Source: Euonymus europaeus
Taxonomy: Eukaryota; Streptophyta; Magnoliopsida; Celastrales; Celastraceae
Reading direction: 5' to 3'
Assembly: GCA_963580455.1 (NCBI GenBank)
Contig: OY756965.1
Coordinates: 9,994,501-10,058,500, forward strand
DNA: 64,000 bases
Both the position numbers and the translations under genes were made by a program. Positions 47,341 to 61,300 of this stretch are shown here, piece by piece. The notes under the pieces are model-generated. The model saw only the letters and a program-made list of their open reading frames with translations, did no database searches and had not been told where the DNA came from. Every line of letters begins with the position of its first letter. Position 1 is the first letter of the stretch.

Positions 47341-50300
47341 ACGAGTATAAGCTTCGTAGATTATTTCAATGCCAAAACACCAACTTTCTATGACAAATGC
47401 ACAAAACCGTTAGAGGCTCGCAAATAAAGAGTTGAGCAACTTCGGACCATCAAAGTTGCTCGGTGTACACTTTTTATTGTTCTTCTATGTCCAATTTTAC
47501 AAGTATAAGCTTCGTAGATTATTTCGATGCCAAAACAACAACTTTCTATGATAAAAGGACAAAACCGTTAAAAGCACCTCCATATAGAGAGTTGAGCAAC
47601 TTCGGACCAACAAAGTTGCTCGGTGTACACTTTTTATTGTTCTTCTATGTCCAATTTTACGAGTATAAGGTTTCGTTATTATTTCGATGTCAAAACAACA
47701 ACTTCTATGACAAATGGACAAAACCGTTAAAAGCTCCCAAATAGAGAGAGTTGAGCAACTTCGGACTATCAAAGTTGCTCGGTGTACACTTTTTATTGTT
47801 CTTCTATGTCCAATTTTACGAGTATAAGCTTCGTAGATTATTTCGATGCCAAAACAACAACTTTCTATGATAAAAGGACAAAACCGTTAAAAGCACCTCC
47901 ATATAGAGAGTTGAGCAACTTCGGACCAACAAAGTTGCTCGGTGTACACTTTTTATTGTTCTTCTATGTCCAATTTTACGAGTATAAGGTTTCGTTATTA
48001 TTTCGATGTCAAAACAACAACTTCTATGACAAATGGACAAAACCGTTAAAAGCTCCCAAATAGAGAGAGTTGACCAACTTCGGAATATCAAAGTTGCTCG
48101 GTGTACACTTTTTATTGTTCTTCTATGTCCAATTTTACGAGTATAAGCTTCGTAGATTATTTCGATGACAAAACAACAACTTTCTATGACAAATGGACAA
48201 AACCGTTAAAAGCCCCTCCATATAGAGAGTTGAGCAACTTCGGACCAACAAAGTTGCTCGGTGTACACTTTTTATTGTTCTTCTATGTCCAATTTTACGA
48301 GTATAAGGTTTCGTTACTATTTCGATGTCAAAACAACAACTTCTATGACAAATGGACAAAACCGTTAAAAGCTCCCAAATAGAGAGAGTTGAGCAACTTC
48401 GGACTATCAAAGTTGCTCGGTGTACACTTTTTATTGTTCTTGTATGTCCAATTTTATGAGTATAAGCTTCGTAGATTATTTCGATGCCAAAACAACAACT
48501 TTCTATGACAAATGGACAAAACCGTTAAAAGCCCCTCCATATAGAGAGTTGAGCAACTTCGGACCAACAAAGTTGCTCGGTGTACACTTTTTATTGTTCT
48601 TCTATGTCCAATTTTACGAGTATAAGGTTTCGTTATTATTTCGATGTCAAAACAACAACTTCTATGACAAATGGACAAAACCGTTAAAAGCTCCCAAATA
48701 GAAAGAGTTGAGCAATTTTGGACCATCAAAGTTGCTCGGTGTACACTTTTTATTGTTCTTCTATGTCCAATTTTACGAGTATAAGCCTCGTAGATTATTT
48801 CGATGCCAAAACAATAACTTCTATGACAAATGGACAAAACCGTTAAAAGCTCCCAAATAGAGAGAGTTGAGCAACTTCGGACTATCAAAGTTGCTCGGTG
48901 TACACTTTTTATTGTTCTTGTATGTCCAATTTTACGAGTATAAGCTTCGTAGATTATTTCGATGACAAAACAACAACTTTCTATGACAAATGGACAAAAC
49001 CGTTAAAAGCCCCTCCATATAGAGAGTTGAGCAACTTCGGACCAACAAAGTTGCTCGGTGTACACTTTTTATTGTTCTTCTATGTCCAATTTTACGAGTA
49101 TAAGGTTTCGTTACTATTTCGATGTCAAAACAACAACTTCTATGACAAATGGACAAAACCGTTAAAAGCTCCCAAATAGAGAGAGTTGAGCAACTTCGGA
49201 CTATCAAAGTTGCTCGGTGTACACTTTTTATTGTTCTTGTATGTCCAATTTTATGAGTATAAGCTTCGTAGATTATTTCGATGCCAAAACAACAACTTTC
49301 TGTGACAAATGGACAAAACCGTTAAAAGCCCCTCCATATAGAGAGTTGAGCAACTTCGGACCAACAAAGTTGCTCGGTGTACACTTTTTATTGTTCTTCT
49401 ATGTCCAATTTTACGAGTATAAGGTTTCGTTATTATTTCGATGTCAAAACAACAACTTCTATGACAAATGGACAAAACCGTTAAAAGCTCCCAAATAGAA
49501 AGAGTTGAGCAATTTTGGACCATCAAAGTTGCTCGGTGTACACTTTTTATTGTTCTTCTATGTCCAATTTTACGAGTATAAGCTTCGTAGATTATTTCGA
49601 TGCCAAAACAACAACTTCTATGACAAATGGACAAAACCGTTAAAAGCTCCCAAATAGAGAGAGTTGAGCAACTTCGGACTATCAAAGTTGCTCGGTGTAC
49701 ACTTTTTATTGTTCTTGTATGTCCAATTTTATGAGTATAAGCTTCGTAGATTATTTCGATGCCAAAACAACAACTTTCTATGACAAATGGACAAAACCGT
49801 TAAAAGCCCCTCCATATAGAGAGTTGAGCAACTTCGGACCAACAAAGTTGCTCGGTGTACACTTTTTATTGTTCTTCTATGTCCAATTTTACGAGTATAA
49901 GGTTTCGTTATTATTTCGATGTCAAAACAACAACTTCTATGACAAATGGACAAAACCGTTAAAAGCTCCCAAATAGAAAGAGTTGAGCAATTTTGGACCA
50001 TCAAAGTTGCTCGGTGTACACTTTTTATTGTTCTTCTATGTCCAATTTTACGAGTATAAGCTTCGTAGATTATTTCGATGACAAAACAACAACTTTCTAT
50101 GACAAATGGACAAAACCGTTAAAAGCCCCTCCATATAGAGAGTTGAGCAACTTCGGACCAACAAAGTTGCTCGGTGAACACTTTTTATTGTTCTTCTATG
50201 TCCAATTTTACGAGTATAAGATTTCGTTATTATTTCGATGTCAAAACAACAACTTCTATGACAAATGGACAAAACCGTTAAACGCTCCCAAATAGAGAGT

Positions 50301-51110
50301 TGAGCAACTTCGGACAATCAAAGTTGCTCGGTGTACACTTTTTATTGTTCTTCTATGTCCAATTTTACGAGTATAAGCTTCGTAGATTATTTCGATGCCC
50401 AAACAACAACTTTCTATTACAAATGGACAAAACCGTTAAAAGCTCCTCCATATAGAGAGTTGAGCAACTTCGGACCATCAAAGTTACTCGATATACACTT
50501 TTTATTGTTCTTTTATGTCCAATGTTACGAGTATAAGCTTCGTAGATTATTTCGATGCCAAAACACCAACTTTCTATGACAAATGCACAAAACCGTTAGA
50601 GGCTCGCAAATAGAGAGTTGAGCAACTTCGGACCATCAAAGTTGCTCGGTGTACACTTTTTATTGTTCTTCTATGTCCAATTTTACGAGTATAAGCTTCG
50701 TAGATTATTTCGTTGCCAAAACAACAACTTTCTATGATAAATTGACAAAATCGTTAAAAGCCCCTCCATATAGAGAGTTGAGCAATTTCGGACCAACAAA
50801 GTTGCTCGGTGTACATTTTTTATTGTTCTTCTATGTCCAATTTTACGAGTATAAGGTTTCGTTATTATTTCGATGCCAAAACAACAACTTCTATGACAAA
50901 TGGACAAAACCGTTAAAAGCTCCCAAATAGAGAGAGTTGAGCAATTTCGGACCATCAAAGTTGCTCGGTGTACACTTTTTATTGTTCTTCTATCTCCAAT
51001 TTTACGAGTATAAGCTTCGTAGATTATTTCGATGCCAAAACAACAACTTCTATGACAAATGGACAAAACCGTTAAAAGCTCCCAAATAGAGAGAGTTGAG
51101 CAACTTCGGA
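47145..51110 (+). repeat. Block duplicated at 55,418-59,383 (offset 8,273, 52 monomers)
   Basis: Shared marks are TTTCAATGCCAAAAC (47366 and 55639), CAAATAAAGAG (47422 and 55695), TTTTACAAGTATAAGC (47496 and 55769), two monomers with ATGATAAAAGGAC, and CGGAATATC (48082 and 56355). At least ten substitutions separate the two, including GTTGACCAAC near 48071, AAGCCTCG near 48784, CTGTGAC near 49299, CGTTGCC near 50712 and AATTGAC near 50740. Inside, a 797 bp pentamer (D, S, R, S, R) recurs at 48101, 48898 and, without the D change, 49695. Confidence 0.84.
48145..48304 (+). repeat. D-class monomer variant (GATGACAAAAC)
   Basis: A C-to-A change gives TTCGATGACAAAAC in place of TTCGATGCCAAAAC. 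Several copies are followed by an S monomer reading GTTTCGTTACTATTTCG. D copies occur near 48145, 48942, 50058, 56418, 57215, 58331, 59444, 60560, 61833 and 62949. All lie beyond 48 kb, so the variant arose or entered late and has been spread only within the right-hand quarter of the window. Confidence 0.9.
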
Positions 51111-51126
51111 CTATCAAAATTGCTCG

Positions 51127-52520
51127 GTGTACACTTTTTATTGTTCTTCTATGTCCAATTTTACGAGTATAAGCTTCGTAGATTATTTCGATGCCCAAAC
51201 AACAACTTTCTATTACAAATGGACAAAACCGTTAAAAGCTCCTCCATATAGAGAGTTGAGCAACTTCGGACCATCAAAGTTACTCGATATACACTTTTTA
51301 TTGTTCTTTTATGTCCAATGTTACGAGTATAAGCTTCGTAGATTATTTCGATGCCAAAACACCAACTTTCTATGACAAATGCACAAAACCGTTAGAGGCT
51401 CGCAAATAGAGAGTTGAGCAACTTCGGACCATCAAAGTTGCTCGGTGAACACTTTTTATTGTTCTTCTATGTCCAATTTTACGAGTATAAGATTTCGTTA
51501 TTATTTCGATGTCAAAACAACAACTTCTATGACAAATGGACAAAACCGTTAAAAGCTCCCAAATAGAAAGAGTTGAGCAACTTCGGACCATCAAAGTTGC
51601 TCGGTGTACACTTTTTATTGTTCTTCTATGTCCAATTTTACGAGTATAAGGTTTCGTTATTATTTCGATGTCAAAACAACAACTTCTATGACAAATGGAC
51701 AAAACCGTTAAAAGCTCCCAAATAGAGAGAGTTGAGCAATTTCGGACCATCAAAGTTGCTCGGTGTACACTTTTTATTGTTCTTCTATGTCCAATTTTAC
51801 GAGTATAAGCATCGTAGATTATTTCGATGCCAAAACACCAACTTTCTATGACAAATGGACAAAACCGTTAGAGGCTCCCAAATAGAGAGTTGAGCAACTT
51901 CGGACCATCAAAGTTGCTCGGTGTACACTTTTTATTGTTCTTCTATGTCCAATTTTACGAGTATAAGCTTCGTAGATTATTTCGATGCCAAAACAACAAC
52001 TTTCTATTACAAATGGACAAAACCGTTAAAAGCTCCTCCATATAGAGAGTTGAGCAACTTCGGACCATCAAAGTTACTCGGTATACACTTTTTATTGTTC
52101 TTCTATGTCCAATGTTACGAGTATAAGCTTCGTAGATTATTTCGATGCCAAAACACCAACTTTCTATGGCAAATGCACAAAACCGTTAGAGGCTCGCAAA
52201 TAGAGAGTTGAGCAACTTCGGACCATCAAAGTTGCTCGGTGAACACTTTTTATTGTTCTTCTATGTCCAATTTTACGAGTATAAGATTTCGTTATTATTT
52301 CGATGTCAAAACAACAACTTCTATGACAAATGGACAAAACCGTTAAAAGCTCCCAAATAGAAAGAGTTGAGCAACTTCGGACCATCAAAGTTGCTCGGTG
52401 TACACTTTTTATTGTTCTTCTATGTCCAATTTTACGAGTATAGGGTTTCGTTATTATTTCGATGTCAAAACAACAACTTCTATGACAAATGGACAAAACC
52501 GTTAAAAGCTCCCAAATAGA
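51127..52520 (+). repeat. Pentameric higher-order repeat (794 bp), first group
   Basis: A five-monomer unit of 794 bp starts near 51127 and again near 51921. Its order is R with TCCTCCATATAG, the sister 158 bp form with AAATGCACAAAACC and GGCTCGC, S' preceded by GGTGAACAC, S, and the 158 bp form with GGCTCCC. The first copy has GATGCCCAAAC and CGATATACAC; the second has GATGCCAAAAC, CGGTATACAC and CTATGGCAAATGC. The second is cut near 52520, where the 45.8 kb haplotype begins. Confidence 0.83.
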
Positions 52521-54025
52521 GAGAGTTGAGCAACTTCGGACTATCAAAATTGCTCGGTGTACACTTTTTATTGTTCTTGTATGTCCAATTTTATGAGTAT
52601 AAGCTTCGTAGATTATTTCGACGCCAAAACAACAACTTCTATGACAAATGGACAAAACCGTTAAAAGCTCCCAAATAGAGAGAGTTGAGCAACTTCGGAC
52701 TATCAAAGTTGCTCGGTGTACACTTTTTATTGTTCTTGTATGTCCAATTTTATGAGTATAAGCTTCGTAGATTATTTCGATGCCAAAACAATAACTTTCT
52801 ATGACAAATGGACAAAACCGTTAAAAGCCCCTCCATATAGAGAGTTGAGCAACTTCGGACCAACAAAGTTGCTCGGTGTACACTTTTTATTGTTCTTCTA
52901 TGTCCAATTTTACGAGTATAAGGTTTCGTTATTATTTCGATGTCAAAACAACAACTTCTATGACAAATGGACAAAACCGTTAAAAGCTCCCAAATAGAAA
53001 GAGTTGAGCAATTTTGGACCATCAAAGTTGCTCGGTGTACACTTTTTATTGTTCTTCTATGTCCAATTTTACGAGTATAAGCTTCGTAGATTATTTCGAT
53101 GCTAAAACAACAACTTCTATGACAAATGGAAAAAACCGTTAAAAGCTCCCAAATAGAGAGAGTTGAGCAACTTCGGACCATCAAAATTGCTCGGTGTACA
53201 CTTTTTATTGTTCTTCTATGTCCAATTTTATGAGTATAAGCTTCGTAGATTATTTCGATGCCAAAACAACAACTTTCTATGACAAATGGACAAAACCGTT
53301 AAAAGCCCCTCCATATAGAGAGTTGAGCAACTTCGGACCAACAAAGTTGCTCAGTGAACACTTTTTATTGTTCTTCTATGTCCAATTTTACGAGTATAAG
53401 ATTTCGTTATTATTTCGATGTCAAAACAACAACTTCTATGACAAATGGACAAAACCGTTAAAAGCTCCCAAATAGAAAGAGTTGAGCAACTTCGGACCAT
53501 CAAAGTTGCTCGGTGTACACTTTTTATTGTTCTTCTATGTCCAATTTTACGAGTATAAGGTTTCGTTATTATTTCGATGTCAAAACAACAACTTCTATGA
53601 CAAATGGACAAAACCGTTAAAAGCTCCCAAATAGAGAGAGTTGAGCAATTTCGGACCATCAAAGTTGCTCGGTGTACACTTTTTATTGTTCTTCTATGTC
53701 CAATTTTACGAGTATAAGCTTCGTAGATTATTTCGATGCCAAAACACCAACTTTCTATGACAAATGGACAAAACCGTTAGAGGCTCCCAAATAGAGAGTT
53801 GAGCAACTTCGGACCATCAAAGTTGCTCGGTGTACACTTTTTATTGTTCTTCTATGTCCAATTTTACGAGTATAAGCTTCGTAGATTATTTCGATGCCAA
53901 AACAACAACTTTCTATTACAAATGGACAAAACCGTTAAAAGCTCCTCCATATAGAGAGTTGAGCAACTTCGGACCATCAAAGTTACTCGGTATACACTTT
54001 TTATTGTTCTTCTATGTCCAATGTT
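52520..54025 (+). repeat. Second copy of the 45,835-47,340 block
   Basis: The copy lies inside the pentamer zone, splitting it into two groups. It carries TTCGACGCC near 52621, GATGCTAAAAC near 53098 and CTCAGTGAACAC near 53352, as in its partner 6,685 bp upstream. Its right part runs into the next pentamer group without a break in phase, so the transposed piece is joined in register at both ends. Confidence 0.8.
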
Positions 54026-55417
54026 ACGAGTATAAGCTTCGTAGATTATTTCGATGCCAAAACACCAACTTTCTATGGCAAATGCACAAAACCGTTAGAG
54101 GCTCGCAAATAGAGAGTTGAGCAACTTCGGACCATCAAAGTTGCTCGGTGAACACTTTTTATTGTTCTTCTATGTCCAATTTTACGAGTATAAGATTTCG
54201 TTATTATTTCGATGTCAAAACAACAACTTCTATGACAAATGGACAAAACCGTTAAAAGCTCCCAAATAGAAAGAGTTGAGCAACTTCGGACCATCAAAGT
54301 TGCTCGGTGTACACTTTTTATTGTTCTTCTATGTCCAATTTTACGAGTATAAGGTTTCGTTATTATTTCGATGTCAAAACAACAACTTCTATGACAAATG
54401 GACAAAACCGTTAAAAGCTCCCAAATAGAGAGAGTTGAGCAATTTCGGACCATCAAAGTTGCTCGGTGTACACTTTTTATTGTTCTTCTATGTCCAATTT
54501 TACGAGTATAAGCTTCGTAGATTATTTCGATGCCAAAACACCAACTTTCTATGACAAATGGACAAAACCGTTAGAGGCTCCCAAATAGAGAGTTGAGCAA
54601 CTTCGGACCATCAAAGTTGCTCGGTGTACACTTTTTATTGTTCTTCTATGTCCAATTTTACGAGTATAAGCTTCGTAGATTATTTCGATGCCAAAACAAC
54701 AACTTTCTATTACAAATGGATAAAACCGTTAAAAGCTCCTCCATATAGAGAGTTGAGCAACTTCGGACCATCAAAGTTACTCGGTATACACTTTTTATTG
54801 TTCTTCTATGTCCAATGTTACGAGTATAAGCTTCGTAGATTATTTCGATGCCAAAACACCAACTTTCTATGGCAAATGCACAAAACCGTTAGAGGCTCGC
54901 AAATAGAGAGTTGAGCAACTTCGGACCATCAAAGTTGCTCGGTGAACACTTTTTATTGTTCTTCTATGTCCAATTTTACGAGTATAAGATTTCGTTATTA
55001 TTTCGATGTCAAAACAACAACTTCTATGACAAATGGACAAAACCGTTAAAAGCTCCCAAATAGAAAGAGTTGAGCAACTTCGGACCATCAAAGTTGCTCG
55101 GTGTACACTTTTTATTGTTCTTCTATGTCCAATTTTACGAGTATAAGGTTTCGTTATTATTTCGATGTCAAAACAACAACTTCTATGACAAATGGACAAA
55201 ACCGTTAAAAGCTCCCAAATAGAGAGAGTTGAGCAATTTCGGACCATCAAAGTTGCTCGGTGTACACTTTTTATTGTTCTTCTATGTCCAATTTTACGAG
55301 TATAAGCTTCGTAGATTATTTCGATGCCAAAACACCAACTTTCTATGACAAATGGACAAAACCGTTAGAGGCACCCAAATAGAGAGTTGAGCAACTTCGG
55401 ACCATCAAAGTTGCTCG
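53830..55417 (+). repeat. Pentameric higher-order repeat (794 bp), second group
   Basis: Two full 794 bp units start near 53830 and 54624, and a further one begins near 55418. The first two share CTATGGCAAATGCACAAAACC, described as CTATGGC and AAATGCAC; the third has CTATGAC and TTTCAATGCC instead. Private bases are AAATGGATAAAACC near 54715 and GAGGCACCC near 55369. The units are otherwise the same as those at 51.1-52.5 kb. Confidence 0.85.
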
Positions 55418-58400
55418 GTGTACACTTTTTATTGTTCTTCTATGTCCAATTTTACGAGTATAAGCTTCGTAGATTATTTCGATGCCAAAACAACAACTTT
55501 CTATTACAAATGGACAAAACCGTTAAAAGCTCCTCCATATAGAGAGTTGAGCAACTTCGGACCATCAAAGTTACTCGGTATACACTTTTTATTGTTCTTC
55601 TATGTCCAATGTTACGAGTATAAGCTTCGTAGATTATTTCAATGCCAAAACACCAACTTTCTATGACAAATGCACAAAACCGTTAGAGGCTCGCAAATAA
55701 AGAGTTGAGCAACTTCGGACCATCAAAGTTGCTCGGTGTACACTTTTTATTGTTCTTCTATGTCCAATTTTACAAGTATAAGCTTCGTAGATTATTTCGA
55801 TGCCAAAACAACAACTTTCTATGATAAAAGGACAAAACCGTTAAAAGCACCTCCATATAGAGAGTTGAGCAACTTCGGACCAACAAAGTTGCTCGGTGTA
55901 CACTTTTTATTGTTCTTCTATGTCCAATTTTACGAGTATAAGGTTTCGTTATTATTTCGATGTCAAAACAACAACTTCTATGACAAATGGACAAAACCGT
56001 TAAAAGCTCCCAAATAGAGAGAGTTGAGCAACTTCGGACTATCAAAGTTGCTCGGTGTACACTTTTTATTGTTCTTCTATGTCCAATTTTACGAGTATAA
56101 GCTTCGTAGATTATTTCGATGCCAAAACAACAACTTTCTATGATAAAAGGACAAAACCGTTAAAAGCACCTCCATATAGAGAGTTGAGCAACTTCGGACC
56201 AACAAAGTTGCTCGGTGTACACTTTTTATTGTTCTTCTATGTCCAATTTTACGAGTATAAGGTTTCGTTATTATTTCGATGTCAAAACAACAACTTCTAT
56301 GACAAATGGACAAAACCGTTAAAAGCTCCCAAATAGAGAGAGTTGAGCAACTTCGGAATATCAAAGTTGCTCGGTGTACACTTTTTATTGTTCTTCTATG
56401 TCCAATTTTACGAGTATAAGCTTCGTAGATTATTTCGATGACAAAACAACAACTTTCTATGACAAATGGACAAAACCGTTAAAAGCCCCTCCATATAGAG
56501 AGTTGAGCAACTTCGGACCAACAAAGTTGCTCGGTGTACACTTTTTATTGTTCTTCTATGGCCAATTTTACGAGTATAAGGTTTCGTTACTATTTCGATG
56601 TCAAAACAACAACTTCTATGACAAATGGACAAAACCGTTAAAAGCTCCCAAATAGAGAGAGTTGAGCAACTTCGGACTATCAAAGTTGCTCGGTGTACAC
56701 TTTTTATTGTTCTTGTATGTCCAATTTTATGAGTATAAGCTTCGTAGATTATTTCGATGCCAAAACAACAACTTTCTATGACAAATGGACAAAACCGTTA
56801 AAAGCCCCTCCATATAGAGAGTTGAGCAACTTCGGACCAACAAAGTTGCTCGGTGTACACTTTTTATTGTTCTTCTATGTCCAATTTTACGAGTATAAGG
56901 TTTCGTTATTATTTCGATGTCAAAACAACAACTTCTATGACAAATGGACAAAACCGTTAAAAGCTCCCAAATAGAAAGAGTTGAGCAATTTTGGACCATC
57001 AAAGTTGCTCGGTGTACACTTTTTATTGTTCTTCTATGTCCAATTTTACGAGTATAAGCTTCGTAGATTATTTCGATGCCAAAACAACAACTTCTATGAC
57101 AAATGGACAAAACCGTTAAAAGCTCCCAAATAGAGAGAGTTGAGCAACTTCGGACTATCAAAGTTGCTCGGTGTACACTTTTTATTGTTCTTGTATGTCC
57201 AATTTTACGAGTATAAGCTTCGTAGATTATTTCGATGACAAAACAACAACTTTCTATGACAAATGGACAAAACCGTTAAAAGCCCCTCCATATAGAGAGT
57301 TGAGCAACTTCGGACCAACAAAGTTGCTCGGTGTACACTTTTTATTGTTCTTCTATGTCCAATTTTACGAGTATAAGGTTTCGTTACTATTTCGATGTCA
57401 AAACAACAACTTCTATGACAAATGGACAAAACCGTTAAAAGCTCCCAAATAGAGAGAGTTGAGCAACTTCGGACTATCAAAGTTGCTCGGTGTACACTTT
57501 TTATTGTTCTTGTATGTCCAATTTTATGAGTATAAGCTTCGTAGATTATTTCGATGCCAAAACAACAACTTTCTATGACAAATGGACAAAACCGTTAAAA
57601 GCCCCTCCATATAGAGAGTTGAGCAACTTCGGACCAACAAAGTTGCTCGGTGTACACTTTTTATTGTTCTTCTATGTCCAATTTTACGAGTATAAGGTTT
57701 CGTTATTATTTCGATGTCAAAACAATAACTTCTATGACAAATGGACAAAACCGTTAAAAGCTCCCAAATAGAAAGAGTTGAGCAATTTTGGACCATCAAA
57801 GTTGCTCGGTGTACACTTTTTATTGTTCTTCTATGTCCAATTTTACGAGTATAAGCTTCGTAGATTATTTCGATGCCAAAACAACAACTTCTATGACAAA
57901 TGGACAAAACCGTTAAAAGCTCCCAAATAGAGAGAGTTGAGCAACTTCGGACTATCAAAGTTGCTCGGTGTACACTTTTTATTGTTCTTGTATGTCCAAT
58001 TTTATGAGTATAAGCTTCGTAGATTATTTCGATGCCAAAACAACAACTTTCTATGACAAATGGACAAAACCGTTAAAAGCCCCTCCATATAGAGAGTTGA
58101 GCAACTTCGGACCAACAAAGTTGCTCGGTGTACACTTTTTATTGTTCTTCTATGTCCAATTTTACGAGTATAAGGTTTCGTTATTATTTCGATGTCAAAA
58201 CAACAACTTCTATGACAAATGGAAAAAACTGTTAAAAGCTCCCAAATAGAAAGAGTTGAGCAATTTTGGACCATCAAAGTTGCTCGGTGTACACTTTTTA
58301 TTGTTCTTCTATGTCCAATTTTACGAGTATAAGCTTCGTAGATTATTTCGATGACAAAACAACAACTTTCTATGACAAATGGACAAAACCGTTAAAAGCC

Positions 58401-59390
58401 CCTCCATATAGAGAGTTGAGCAACTTCGGACCAACAAAGTTGCTCGGTGAACACTTTTTATTGTTCTTCTATGTCCAATTTTACGAGTATAAGATTTCGT
58501 TATTATTTCGATGTCAAAACAACAACTTCTATGACAAATGGACAAAACCGTTAAACGCTCCCAAATAGAGAGTTGAGCAACTTCGGACAATCAAAGTTGC
58601 TCGGTGTACACTTTTTATTGTTCTTCTATGTCCAATTTTACGAGTATAAGCTTCGTAGATTATTTCGATGCCCAAACAACAACTTTCTATTACAAATGGA
58701 CAAAACCGTTAAAAGCTCCTCCATATAGAGGGTTGAGCAACTTCGGACCATCAAAGTTACTCGATATACACTTTTTATTGTTCTTTTATGTCCAATGTTA
58801 CGAGTATAAGCTTCGTAGATTATTTCGATGCCAAAACACCAACTTTCTATGACAAATGCACAAAACCGTTAGAGGCTCGCAAATAGAGAGTTGAGCAACT
58901 TCGGACCATCAAAGTTGCTCGGTGTACACTTTTTATTGTTCTTCTATGTCCAATTTTACGAGTATAAGCTTCGTAGATTATTTCGATGCCAAAACAACAA
59001 CTTTCTATGATAAATGGACAAAACCGTTAAAAGCCCCTCCATATAGAGAGTTGAGCAATTTCGGACCAACAAAGTTGCTCGGTGTACATTTTTTATTGTT
59101 CTTCTATGTCCAATTTTACGAGTATAAGGTTTCGTTATTATTTCGATGCCAAAACAACAACTTCTATGACAAATGGACAAAACCGTTAAAAGCTCCCAAA
59201 TAGAGAGAGTTGAGCAATTTCGGACCATCAAAGTTGCTCGGTGTACACTTTTTATTGTTCTTCTATCTCCAATTTTACGAGTATAAGCTTCGTAGATTAT
59301 TTCGATGCCAAAACAACAACTTCTATGACAAATGGACAAAACCGTTAAAAGCTCCCAAATAGAGAGAGTTGAGCAACTTCGGACTATCAA
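55418..59390 (+). repeat. Second copy of the 47,145-51,110 block
   Basis: This is the 8,273 bp-offset partner. Its own changes include TATGGCCAATT near 56559, CAATAACTTC near 57723, GGAAAAAACTG near 58222 and AGAGGGTTGAG near 58728. It lacks CTGTGAC, CGTTGCC and AATTGAC found in the upstream partner. The match ends near 59390, where this copy reads CAAAGTTGCTC and the partner reads CAAAATTGCTC, and the next repeating unit begins. Confidence 0.84.
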
Positions 59391-61300
59391 AGTTGCTCGG
59401 TGTACACTTTTTATTGTTCTTGTATGTCCAATTTTACGAGTATAAGCTTCGTAGATTATTTCGATGACAAAACAACAACTTTCTATGACAAATGGACAAA
59501 ACCGTTAAAAGCCCCTCCATATAGAGAGTTGAGCAACTTCGGACCAACAAAGTTGCTCGGTGTACACTTTTTATTGTTCTTCTATGTCCAATTTTACGAG
59601 TATAAGGTTTCGTTACTATTTCGATGTCAAAACAACAACTTCTATGACAAATGGACAAAACCGTTAAAAGCTCCCAAATAGAGAGAGTTGAGCAACTTCG
59701 GACTATCAAAGTTGCTCGGTGTACACTTTTTATTGTTCTTGTATGTCCAATTTTATGAGTATAAGCTTCGTAGATTATTTCGATGCCAAAACAACAACTT
59801 TCTATGACAAATGGACAAAACCGTTAAAAGCCCCTCCATATAGAGAGTTGAGCAACTTCGGACCAACAAAGTTGCTCGGTGTACACTTTTTATTGTTCTT
59901 CTATGTCCAATTTTACGAGTATAAGGTTTCGTTATTATTTCGATGTCAAAACAATAACTTCTATGACAAATGGACAAAACCGTTAAAAGCTCCCAAATAG
60001 AAAGAGTTGAGCAATTTTGGACCATCAAAGTTGCTCGGTGTACACTTTTTATTGTTCTTCTATGTCCAATTTTACGAGTATAAGGTTCGTAGATTATTTC
60101 GATGCCAAAACAACAACTTCTATGACAAATGGACAAAACCGTTAAAAGCTCCCAAATAGAGAGAGTTGAGCAACTTCGGACTATCAAAGTTGCTCGGTGT
60201 ACACTTTTTATTGTTCTTGTATGTCCAATTTTATGAGTATAAGCTTCGTAGATTATTTCAATGCCAAAACAACAACTTTCTATGACAAATGGACAAAACC
60301 GTTAAAAGCCCCTCCATATAGAGAGTTGAGCAACTTCGGACCAACAAAGTTGCTCGGTGTACACTTTTTATTGTTCTTCTATGTCCAATTTTACGAGTAT
60401 AAGGTTTCGTTATTATTTCGATGTCAAAACAACAACTTCTATGACAAATGGAAAAAACCGTTAAAAGCTCCCAAATAGAAAGAGTTGAGCAATTTTGGAC
60501 CATCAAAGTTGCTCGGTGTACACTTTTTATTGTTCTTCTATGTCCAATTTTACGAGTATAAGCTTCGTAGATTATTTCGATGACAAAACAACAACTTTCT
60601 ATGACAAATGGACAAAACCGTTAAAAGCCCCTCCATATAGAGAGTTGAGCAACTTCGGACCAACAAAGTTGCTCGGTGAACACTTTTTATTGTTCTTCTA
60701 TGTCCAATTTTACGAGTATAAGATTTCGTTATTATTTCGATGTCAAAACAACAACTTCTATGACAAATGGACAAAACCGTTAAACGCTCCCAAATAGAGA
60801 GTTGAGCAACTTCGGACAATCAAAGTTGCTCGGTGTACACTTTTTATTGTTCTTCTATGTCCAATTTTACGAGTATAAGCTTCGTAGATTATTTCGATGC
60901 CCAAACAACAACTTTCTATTACAAATGGACAAAACCGTTAAAAGCTCCTCCATATAGAGAGTTGAGCAACTTCGGACCATCAAAGTTACTCGATATACAC
61001 TTTTTATTGTTCTTTTATGTCCAATGTTACGAGTATAAGCTTCGTAGATTATTTCGATGCCAAAACACCAACTTTCTATGACAAATGCACAAAACCGTTA
61101 GAGGCTCGCAAATAGAGAGTTGAGCAACTTCGGACCATCAAAGTTGCTCGGTGTACACTTTTTATTGTTCTTCTATGTCCAATTTTACGAGTATAAGCTT
61201 CGTAGATTATTTCGATGCCAAAACAACAACTTTCTATGATAAATGGACAAAACCGTTAAAAGCCCCTCCATATAGAGAGTTGAGCAATTTCGGACCAACA
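57171..61300 (+). repeat. 14-monomer unit (2,229 bp), two copies
   Basis: The order beginning at 57171 (D, S, R, S, R and so on through the AAACGCTCC, GATGCCC and GTTAGAGGC monomers) starts again at 59400 with a 2,229 bp offset. Both copies share CAATAACTTC in an S monomer (57723 and 59952) and GGAAAAAAC (58222 and 60451). The second copy has AAGGTTCGTAG near 60083, a base change that turns an R monomer into an R/S-like hybrid and removes HindIII, and TTTCAATGCC near 60257. Confidence 0.82.

Noticed and set aside
48784..48800. Assembly error as the sole cause of near-identical distant blocks
   Set aside because: Artificial duplication cannot be excluded without reads, but several of the copies (for example 4,469 and 8,273 bp offsets) carry private substitutions, so at least those are likely real. 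I keep it as a caveat instead of a finding.
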